Part shown: positions 8,801 to 12,625 of the stretch, piece after piece
Layout of the letters: each line of letters begins with the position of its first letter
Numbering within the stretch: position 1 is the first letter of the stretch
DNA from: Thermoplasmata archaeon
Lineage (GTDB): Archaea; Thermoplasmatota; Thermoplasmata; Thermoplasmatales; Thermoplasmataceae
Assembly: GCA_021795055.1 (NCBI GenBank)
Contig: JAJYPW010000012.1
Span: 1 to 12,625 of the forward strand
Direction of reading: 5' to 3'
Length of the DNA stretch: 12,625 nt
The notes under the pieces: model-generated
What the model saw: only the letters and a program-made list of their open reading frames with translations
The model's database searches: none
What the model was told of the DNA's origin: nothing
Made by a program: the position numbers and the translations under genes

Positions 8801-9099
8801 CGGATATTTACGGTAATTTCCGCGGTTTTTTTTCACAGACATTCAGGTGCACAAAGTGCAACAAGAAATTCAGGAGGATACCGCTATCGGGAAAGTGCAT
8901 CAAGTGCGGCTCCGATAAGATCAATCTCACTGTCCACAAAGGTGGAATAGTGAAATACCTTGACGAGACCATAAAGATAGCCGAACAGTACAGGGTGCCT
9001 GATTACCTGAAGGCAAGGATTTACAACATCAAGAGAACGATAGATGACACCTTCGGCACAGATGTGGCTGAACCTGAATTGAGAACACTGGAGGTCTGA
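5815..9099 (+). CDS. polC: DNA polymerase D large subunit (DP2), catalytic
   Basis: DP2 is the catalytic subunit of the replicative family D polymerase of Euryarchaeota; it works with the exonuclease subunit DP1, which is not in this window. The 1094 residues are near full length for intein-free DP2. Conserved segments: YSGPIRSAGGTAQALS (147-162), KIRGGMCLVLCEGLIQKS (244-261), FSHPGRPGGFRLRYGRSR (309-326), MGRPEKAGARKMKP (581-594), a four-Cys zinc site (C632, C635, C644, C647), SLIGLAP-type IIGLAPHTSGGIAGRI (806-821) and the catalytic NCDGDED (843-849) with D845 and D847. A second zinc site (C1012, C1015, C1028, C1031) precedes the C-terminus. No intein splits the NCDGDED region, and I see no typical C-terminal PCNA-binding QxxLxxFF. 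The GTG at 5815 overlaps the upstream stop (GTGA); ATG at 5830 (residue 6) is the alternative. Confidence 0.98.
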   Translation: MNPGKMEIERLTTGKLAEYRNKLSSDISRVYSVASDARKLGKDVTDRVEVPLASDMAARIEALLEVDGLADIMRKMPADLSREEVAIGASKEVAKLNPWKDRRKALDIAVRVGLAILTEGILVAPLEGIRSVDIRDDSGKEYVAVVYSGPIRSAGGTAQALSVLIADIVRRDLGIGEYNATEDEIERNMEEVQSYNRLKHLQYLPSDEEIRLVVSNAPVMIDGEGSEDEEISGHRDMERITTNKIRGGMCLVLCEGLIQKSKKVLKYTSKFNLNEWAFLERISGSSKTVGTEKKDDKFLKDIIAGRPVFSHPGRPGGFRLRYGRSRLTGLAAAGINPATMELLDGFIAVGSQIKIELPGKAAAVTPCETIDGPMVMLSDGRHLRVNDAETARSVKNQVTEITDIGEILIGYGEFLENNHKLEKPSFCREWWLKLCMEKFDCSKYAETDPDQFEAVMISKKYGAPLHPQFDYFWHDLDFDGLLNLRKAVLTGSLEGDELRFPADGETLRILKSLGIQFSLEAGHVAIKEYFPMASTLGITFEGSSPVSLGEPVDSGDMIETLEHLSGLKIVPKSPTRIGARMGRPEKAGARKMKPLVHVLFPVEDFGTSRRSIGEANLSSNGDYISEALPRACVNCGNITITPLCEKCGGRTAKSERKNTVNVNISEIIKAAEDRVGITLKDVKLLKGVKKLMSSRKACEPLEKGILRAKNDVSVNKDGTCRYDVSDLPLTHFVPAEIGMSDKMAFELGYVPGKLNEIYPQDVIIPYDAGDYLLKVSNLMDDLLSRYYKLSPFYSCKTREDLIGKSIIGLAPHTSGGIAGRIIGFTRASGAYAHPLFHAAKRRNCDGDEDSLMLMLDGLVNFSREFLPATTGGLMDAPLVLTEFLSPEEVDKEVLNVDTLWEYPLEFYQAAERGSSPSEIEKMMMPLKLMIEKTGSYAGLGFTNLTRDLNSGVMVSSYKTIGTMEEKIERQLNLAGIIRAVDMDDVAARVLNSHFLPDIYGNFRGFFSQTFRCTKCNKKFRRIPLSGKCIKCGSDKINLTVHKGGIVKYLDETIKIAEQYRVPDYLKARIYNIKRTIDDTFGTDVAEPELRTLEV

Positions 9100-9100
9100 A

Positions 9101-9880
9101 ATGCGGGGAGGACTCTTTGTAACCGGCCCGGCCGGCACAGGAAAATCGACATTCTGCAATACCCTCAATAACTGGCTTCAGAGCCAGCAATACGAGTCGG
9201 CAATCGTGAACCTTGACCCCGGAGTGGAATATTCCCCATACACCCCTGACATAGACATGAGGGATGAGATCTCCCTTTATGCCGTGATGAATGAATATGG
9301 CCTTGGACCTAACGGTGCGCAGGTAGTTGCAGCAGACCTGATACTCGACCATACTGAATCCATCATCTCCCAGCTGGAGGAACTTTCCGATCACTACGTG
9401 ATATTCGACACCCCGGGCCAGGTTGAGTTATTCAGCTTCAGGCAGGGCAGCCCTATGCTGGTTGATTCTCTCGCAGGTGACAGGGGGATGATCTGCTTCC
9501 TTGCCGATGCGGTCGTGGGTTCCACGCCTTCCGGATTCATCTCCCAGAAAATGCTATTCGGTTCCGTATTCTTCAGGTTTTTCAGGCCGATGCTTTTTGT
9601 GCTGAACAAGTCCGATCTCATCTCCAGTGATCAAATGGACAGGATAATGAGCTGGGAAAACGACCCGGAGATCCTCTATGATGCATTCGTCGAGGAGAAG
9701 CAGAAAATGGTGAAGAACTTCTATCTTGAGATGGTAAAATCGTTCAGGGAATCTGGATTGATGACCAGGATATTTCCAACCTCGTCCGTGAATGCCGAAG
9801 GCTTCGAGGATATTTATTCGCAGATGTCTCTAGTATTCTCTGGTGGGGAAGACACGGACACAATGTACAGGGATGAGTGA
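9101..9880 (+). CDS. GPN-loop GTPase (archaeal Gpn/XAB1 family)
   Basis: This 259-residue protein belongs to the GPN-loop GTPases, dimeric SIMIBI-class GTPases. The eukaryotic members assist RNA polymerase assembly and nuclear import; the archaeal function is not settled. Visible motifs: P-loop GPAGTGKST (9-17), the defining Gly-Pro-Asn in YGLGPNGAQ (GPN at 69-71), the G3 motif DTPGQ (103-107), G4 NKSD (169-172) and a G5-like TSS in FPTSSVNAEG. A conserved LDPGVEYSPYTPDIDMRD (38-55) follows strand 2, as usual in the family. No signal or membrane segment is seen. The ATG lies one base after the polC stop and is preceded by a strong Shine-Dalgarno GGAGGT (9090-9095, five-base gap), so it is clearly the last gene of this operon. 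The position suggests, but does not show, a link to DNA replication. Confidence 0.95.
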   Translation: MRGGLFVTGPAGTGKSTFCNTLNNWLQSQQYESAIVNLDPGVEYSPYTPDIDMRDEISLYAVMNEYGLGPNGAQVVAADLILDHTESIISQLEELSDHYVIFDTPGQVELFSFRQGSPMLVDSLAGDRGMICFLADAVVGSTPSGFISQKMLFGSVFFRFFRPMLFVLNKSDLISSDQMDRIMSWENDPEILYDAFVEEKQKMVKNFYLEMVKSFRESGLMTRIFPTSSVNAEGFEDIYSQMSLVFSGGEDTDTMYRDE

Positions 9881-9917
9881 CCCTCACCCTCAGGTCTCCC
9901 CATGGTTTCCAGGAACG

Positions 9918-9951
9918 TTCAGGCAAGATTATATCTATATTGTAGCCTGAA
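9918..9951. repeat. inverted repeat flanking a TATA-like core
   Basis: A perfect 7-base inverted repeat, TTCAGGC (9918-9924) and GCCTGAA (9945-9951), brackets 20 bases of A/T-rich sequence that contains a TATA-like element. It could be a two-half-site operator, or form a hairpin with a 20-base loop near the end of the GPN transcript. TTCAGGC also occurs in coding sequence, where it encodes Phe-Arg, so the heptamer alone is not special. Confidence 0.4.
9934..9941 (+). promoter_or_regulatory. TATA-like element before the small ORF at 9962
   Basis: TCTATATT, within a longer A/T stretch (9928-9941), is centred about 24.5 bases before the ATG at 9962. That matches the spacing of the other leaderless promoters in the window. 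Nothing else nearby would need this promoter unless it drives the zinc-ribbon gene from a longer leader. Confidence 0.4.
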
Positions 9952-9961
9952 ATAAATTGAA

Positions 9962-10033
9962 ATGCAATTTCCCTTCTTCGGGGTTCTTAAGCTCTTTGGA
10001 ATTGTTAATAAACCCGATGCTACTCATTTTTAG
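9962..10033 (+). CDS. candidate small ORF, 23 residues, unknown function
   Basis: ATG at 9962 opens a 23-codon frame ending at TAG 10031-10033. The peptide starts MQFPFFGVLKLFGIVNK and ends with a short polar tail, so its first 16 residues are strongly hydrophobic with one Lys; it might associate with membranes or be a leader peptide. The evidence for expression is only positional: a TATA-like element lies at the leaderless spacing and no other gene uses it. A short palindrome, GAAAT-GCA-ATTTC (9959-9971), covers the start codon and could affect its use. It lies between the GPN GTPase gene and the promoter of the zinc-ribbon gene, and stops 14 bases before that TATA box. I do not recognise the peptide. 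It may be a chance frame. Confidence 0.25.
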   Translation: MQFPFFGVLKLFGIVNKPDATHF

Positions 10034-10046
10034 TTATTGAAAAAGA

Positions 10047-10054
10047 CTTATTTA
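10047..10054 (+). promoter_or_regulatory. TATA-like element of the zinc-ribbon gene
   Basis: CTTATTTA, preceded by the purine-rich AAAAGA (10041-10046) as a possible TFB-recognition element, is centred about 23.5 bases before the ATG at 10074. This points to a leaderless transcript and argues for that ATG over the GTG at 10059. Confidence 0.6.
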
Positions 10055-10073
10055 CTCAGTGTATGGTGTTACG

Positions 10074-10274
10074 ATGGCGGTAAAGAAACATTGCATCGTA
10101 TGCGGAACCATTATTTTCACAGGGTTCACCTGCCCGGACTGCCAGTACCAGATTTCAAGATCAAGAACTGCGGACGACGAGAGCCTGGAGGACTGGCTTG
10201 GATCAATGAAGGGTTCTTCCAGGGGAATAAGGGCCGATCATATCCTTGCCCTGGATAGTTTCTGGAAAGAGTAA
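10074..10274 (+). CDS. small zinc-ribbon protein, unknown function
   Basis: This 66-residue protein has a rubredoxin-like zinc-ribbon knuckle pair near its N-terminus: CIVCG (C7, C10) and CPDC (C20, C23), giving CxxC-x9-CxxC. Residues 1-5 are basic (AVKK). The remaining two thirds carry no cysteine: an acidic stretch (ADDESLED, about 31-38) and a C-terminal segment ending in FWKE that could form an amphipathic helix. I do not recognise a named family. Such small ribbons in archaea act as nucleic-acid or protein adaptors, but this is inference. The promoter spacing supports ATG 10074; a GTG at 10059 would add five residues. It has its own promoter and is followed 80 bases later by the superoxide dismutase gene, which also appears to have its own promoter, so it may be a single-gene unit. 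A redox-sensing role is possible but unsupported. Confidence 0.75.
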   Translation: MAVKKHCIVCGTIIFTGFTCPDCQYQISRSRTADDESLEDWLGSMKGSSRGIRADHILALDSFWKE

Positions 10275-10308
10275 CATTCCCCGCGTTCTAAAGTTCAATG
10301 GCTATTTT

Positions 10309-10324
10309 CAAATAAATTTTTAAA
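10309..10324 (+). promoter_or_regulatory. TATA-like region of the superoxide dismutase gene
   Basis: An A/T-only stretch after 10308 includes AAATAAAT and TTTTTAAA. Either could act as a TATA box, placing the transcript start around 10338-10346, so the mRNA would have a short leader. The T-rich part could also help terminate the zinc-ribbon transcript. Confidence 0.5.
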
Positions 10325-10342
10325 CCCGGTGTCAATTCGAAC

Positions 10343-10350
10343 AAAGGTGA
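10343..10350 (+). promoter_or_regulatory. ribosome binding site deciding a TTG start
   Basis: AAAGGTGA lies four bases before the TTG at 10355. Its good match to the archaeal Shine-Dalgarno (GGTGA) is the reason for taking TTG as the start of the superoxide dismutase. Confidence 0.65.
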
Positions 10351-10354
10351 AAAA

Positions 10355-10969
10355 TTGGCTGAAAAGTGGGAACACAAGGATAAGCTAAAACCCAGCGGGC
10401 TCGAAGGGATCTCTTCACAGCAGATCGATTACCATTTTGAGACTCATTACAAGGGATACGTGAACAAGCTGAACGAGATATGGGAAAAACTCCAGTCTGC
10501 GGACAGATCCAAGGCCAATCAGAACTACAGCGAGTTCAGGGAGCTGAAGCTTGAAGAAACTTTCAACTATGACGGCTCTCTGCTTCACGAGCTGTATTTC
10601 GAGAATCTCAAGAACCAGAAAAGTTCTGTGCCCGAAGACCTGAAGAAGGCAATCGAAAAGGATTTTGGAAGTTACGAGAAGTGGGTGGAGGATTTCAAGG
10701 CTACAGGCACGGCCTTCAGGGGATGGTCACTGCTTGTGTTCGACCTGAATACCGGAAAGCTGAGGAATATCGGTGCTGATGTGCACAATACAAACGGGAT
10801 ATGGAATGCGATTGTGCTCCTTGCCCTGGATGTATATGAGCATGCCTACTACGTTGACTTCGGGCCAAAGAGGGCTGGATATCTTGACGCCTTCATGAAG
10901 AACGTGAGCTGGAGCGATGTGCATAACAGGTACACGAAAGCCCTGAAGTGCTACCAGGTATTCAAGTAA
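10355..10969 (+). CDS. sod: superoxide dismutase, Fe/Mn family
   Basis: Fe/Mn superoxide dismutase converts superoxide to oxygen and hydrogen peroxide in the cytoplasm. The 204-residue length is typical. The N-terminal helical domain (about 20-90) supplies ligands H27 (in DYHFETHYKGYV, with second-shell H31 and Y35) and H78 (in GSLLHELYFENL). The C-terminal domain supplies D159 and H163 in the family signature ALDVYEHAYYVDF (157-169). All four metal ligands are present. Three nearby positions differ from the usual pattern: Ser75 where many members have His (GH..H), Phe82 where Trp is common (YW/FW), and Tyr161 for Trp in DVWEHAYY. The metal (Fe, Mn or either) cannot be settled. TTG start is supported by AAAGGTGA four bases upstream. 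It is followed after six bases by the ogg gene, so both probably share a transcript. Confidence 0.96.
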   Translation: MAEKWEHKDKLKPSGLEGISSQQIDYHFETHYKGYVNKLNEIWEKLQSADRSKANQNYSEFRELKLEETFNYDGSLLHELYFENLKNQKSSVPEDLKKAIEKDFGSYEKWVEDFKATGTAFRGWSLLVFDLNTGKLRNIGADVHNTNGIWNAIVLLALDVYEHAYYVDFGPKRAGYLDAFMKNVSWSDVHNRYTKALKCYQVFK

Positions 10970-10975
10970 AAACAT

Positions 10976-11596
10976 ATGGAGAACGTCGGGGAAGAAAAGG
11001 GATTCAATATCCTTCTTTCCGACGACATTACTGAAAGGGCACAAGATTTCAGGAACCTTAAATCAGCAGGCAAGGAACAGCTTTTTTTTGAACTTTGCTT
11101 CTGCATTCTGGCAGCCAACACCTCGGCTGAACTGGGCATACGCATGCAGGAAACCCTCGGAATGCAGGCATTCCTTACGTACGACCAGATGGATCTGAGG
11201 AACGCCCTCAAGCTGGCCAGGTACCGTTTTTACAATACCCGCAGCACCTATATTTACAACTCTCGATGGATAGTGGACGAACTTCCGGATATCGTGAACA
11301 GCGCAAACCCTGCCGAGGCCAGGGAGTATCTCGTGCGCGAAGTATACGGAATAGGTTACAAGGAGGCGTCCCATTTCCTCAGGAACGTAGGTGTTTTCGA
11401 TTTCGCTATTCTTGACAAGCATATACTCAGGTACCTGGGTTCAGCCATGAACATAAAAATTCCCAGGAGCTTGACCGCAAAAAGGTACCTTGAAATAGAG
11501 GAAAAGTTCGTGGACATGTCCATGAAACTCGCCCTTGAGCCTGGCATACTGGACCTGATACTTTGGAAGCAGGCCACCGGAAAGGTGTTGAAGTAG
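10976..11596 (+). CDS. ogg: 8-oxoguanine DNA glycosylase / AP lyase, Ogg2 type
   Basis: Ogg2 glycosylases remove 8-oxoguanine from DNA and cut the abasic site by a lyase reaction, starting base excision repair. The 206-residue length matches archaeal Ogg2 proteins. The helix-hairpin-helix region is REVYGIGYKEASHFLRNVG (121-139), with the Schiff-base lysine at K129, followed by the catalytic aspartate D147 in FAILDKHILRYLG (143-155). The N-terminal helices include CFCILAANTSAELG (41-54), a segment usual in this family, and the C-terminus ends in the short helix DLILWKQATGKVLK. The gene starts six bases after the sod stop and ends directly against the next ATG, so it sits in an operon with both. 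No ribosome binding site is visible before the ATG at 10976. Superoxide dismutase next door fits a shared defence against oxidative damage. Confidence 0.92.
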   Translation: MENVGEEKGFNILLSDDITERAQDFRNLKSAGKEQLFFELCFCILAANTSAELGIRMQETLGMQAFLTYDQMDLRNALKLARYRFYNTRSTYIYNSRWIVDELPDIVNSANPAEAREYLVREVYGIGYKEASHFLRNVGVFDFAILDKHILRYLGSAMNIKIPRSLTAKRYLEIEEKFVDMSMKLALEPGILDLILWKQATGKVLK

Positions 11597-12625
11597 ATGC
11601 TGGATTTTTCAACCATCCGGCGGGCTGAGGTCAATTACGCCGCCTTCCATGGAGGGATTGATGCGCTCATGGAGAGGGCAGGCCGTGCGGTTGCAGAGGA
11701 GATAAGAAAAACGGTTAGGAAGGGATCCAGGATCCTTTTTCTGTGCGGGAGCGGCAACAATGGTGGAGACGGAATAACCGCGGCGGGATTCCTTTCGGGC
11801 GAATACGAGACGACCGTGATCATAGCCTCCGGGGACGGAAAGGTTAAGACGGAACTTGCAGCAAATGCCCTGGAGAAATATCATGGAAGAATGGCTCCTT
11901 TTGAAGATGCAGAAAGGGAAGGCGCGAAGGCCGATTATATCGTGGATGCCTTGCTCGGCACAGGGTCAAAGAGATCGCTTCGAGAGCCTGCACTCACCGC
12001 CGTCAGGATAATGAACGAATCGGGAAAGGAAATCCTTTCTGTGGACATACCGACCGGGCTCGGAACCAGGGAGGCGGTGAAGCCGTCAGTAACTGTAACT
12101 TTCACTGGCAGGAAGAAGGGTATGACCCCGAGAAACTCCGGAATAATAAGAATAGCTGATGTTGGAATACCTGACGATTGCTTTTCCAACTCCGGGCCCG
12201 GCGACTTCATCTTCTATCCAATCCCGGAAGCGGCTTCCCACAAGGGAATGAACGGAATTGTGTCTGTAGTTGCCGGATGGGAGTCCTTTGGTGCAGGCGT
12301 CATGACTTCACTCTCTGCGCTCAGGACAGGTGTGGATCTCGTCAAAGTATATCTCCCGAAAGACAGGATAATGGCCTTTTACGGCTATTCTCCGGAACTG
12401 ATGCTGAATGAGTTCGACAGAGGAAGCATTGACGAAATCAACAGATCGCATTGCCTTCTCATAGGTCCAGGGATGGGGAAGGAAGGATTCGACAGGGAAG
12501 CTGCTGAAAGTACTATCCGGGAGTGCAGGGTCCCGATGGTGATCGACGCCAACACCCTCAAGGTAATCGACGGGAGTCTGTTGAAGGGAAAGGAGGTCGT
12601 GGTGACCCCGAGGAGCTCAGAACAC
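11597..12625 (+). CDS. nnr: bifunctional NAD(P)HX epimerase / dehydratase, partial at right edge
   Basis: Nnr repairs hydrated NADH and NADPH: the N-terminal YjeF_N domain interconverts the R and S epimers, and the C-terminal ribokinase-like domain dehydrates S-NAD(P)HX using ADP (or ATP). 343 codons are open to the window end with no stop, so the C-terminus is missing. Epimerase domain: GSGNNGGDG (51-59), DALLGTG (117-123) and SVDIPTGL (148-155), all well conserved. Dehydratase domain: SHKGMNG (214-220), GPGMG (290-294), DANTLKVID (317-325) and TPRSSE (337-342). Two segments depart from the usual pattern: AGWESFGAG (226-234) in place of GGSxxYxGA, and TPRSSE in place of TPHxGE. The phosphate/ADP-binding GGSGDVL motif would lie beyond the edge. 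The ATG directly abuts the ogg stop; AAAGGTG (11581-11587) could be its Shine-Dalgarno. Confidence 0.93.
   Translation, partial: MLDFSTIRRAEVNYAAFHGGIDALMERAGRAVAEEIRKTVRKGSRILFLCGSGNNGGDGITAAGFLSGEYETTVIIASGDGKVKTELAANALEKYHGRMAPFEDAEREGAKADYIVDALLGTGSKRSLREPALTAVRIMNESGKEILSVDIPTGLGTREAVKPSVTVTFTGRKKGMTPRNSGIIRIADVGIPDDCFSNSGPGDFIFYPIPEAASHKGMNGIVSVVAGWESFGAGVMTSLSALRTGVDLVKVYLPKDRIMAFYGYSPELMLNEFDRGSIDEINRSHCLLIGPGMGKEGFDREAAESTIRECRVPMVIDANTLKVIDGSLLKGKEVVVTPRSSEH

Noticed and set aside
10037..10258. Overlapping + strand frame of 73 codons starting at TTG 10037
   Set aside because: It overlaps the zinc-ribbon gene in another frame. The zinc-ribbon frame has paired CxxC motifs and a well-placed promoter; this one has neither a motif nor a start signal.
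12178..12411. 77-codon frame inside nnr
   Set aside because: It is another reading frame of the nnr gene, whose own frame carries the family motifs and runs open from 11597 to the window end.
1..12625. CRISPR array, tRNA/rRNA, insertion sequence or phage genes
   Set aside because: No repeated units, no tRNA-like cloverleaf, no transposase, integrase or terminal repeats were seen; the genes are mostly housekeeping and transport.

Overview
The window comes from an archaeon, most likely a member of Thermoplasmata (Thermoplasmatales or close relatives). The evidence is a large subunit of the archaeal family D DNA polymerase, an archaeal GPN-loop GTPase, an archaeal-type Ogg2 8-oxoguanine glycosylase, a geranylgeranyl-reductase-family flavoprotein, TATA-box promoters placed about 24 bases before leaderless start codons, heavy AGG/AGA arginine use, and a superoxide dismutase that fits an aerobic lifestyle. 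By eye the base composition is near half G+C. All ten main genes are on the + strand. No RNA gene, CRISPR array, insertion sequence or intein was seen.

Layout. (1) 1-165: an upstream tail with a T-rich possible terminator, then a TATA-like promoter. (2) 166-3726: a geranylgeranyl-reductase-family oxidoreductase, an EamA/DMT-type 10-helix transporter and a 14-helix MFS exporter-type transporter. (3) 3727-3899: intergenic, with a clear promoter for the next unit. (4) 3900-9880: a tight four-gene operon of CTP synthase (pyrG), an SCP2-like lipid-binding-fold protein, DNA polymerase D large subunit (polC/DP2) and a GPN-loop GTPase, with start/stop overlaps or 1-base spacing. (5) 9881-10073: intergenic, with two promoter-like elements, an inverted repeat around the first, and a candidate 23-residue leaderless small ORF. 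(6) 10074-10274: a small zinc-ribbon protein with its own promoter. (7) 10355-12625: an Fe/Mn superoxide dismutase, the Ogg2 glycosylase and the first 343 codons of a bifunctional NAD(P)HX epimerase/dehydratase (nnr), which runs off the right edge.

How the genes may work together. Region 4 joins the last step of CTP synthesis to the replicative polymerase and a GTPase; the SCP2-like protein has no obvious place there. Region 7 reads as a damage-control unit: superoxide removal, excision of oxidised guanine, and repair of hydrated NAD(P)H. First genes of units tend to look leaderless (TATA centre about 24 bases before ATG), while several internal genes carry Shine-Dalgarno-like sequences, which helps set operon borders. 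No wholly new multi-gene system is evident. The least explained parts are the 9881-10073 control region with its small ORF, the zinc-ribbon gene, the SCP2-like gene inside the replication operon, and unusual residues in the superoxide dismutase and Nnr proteins.
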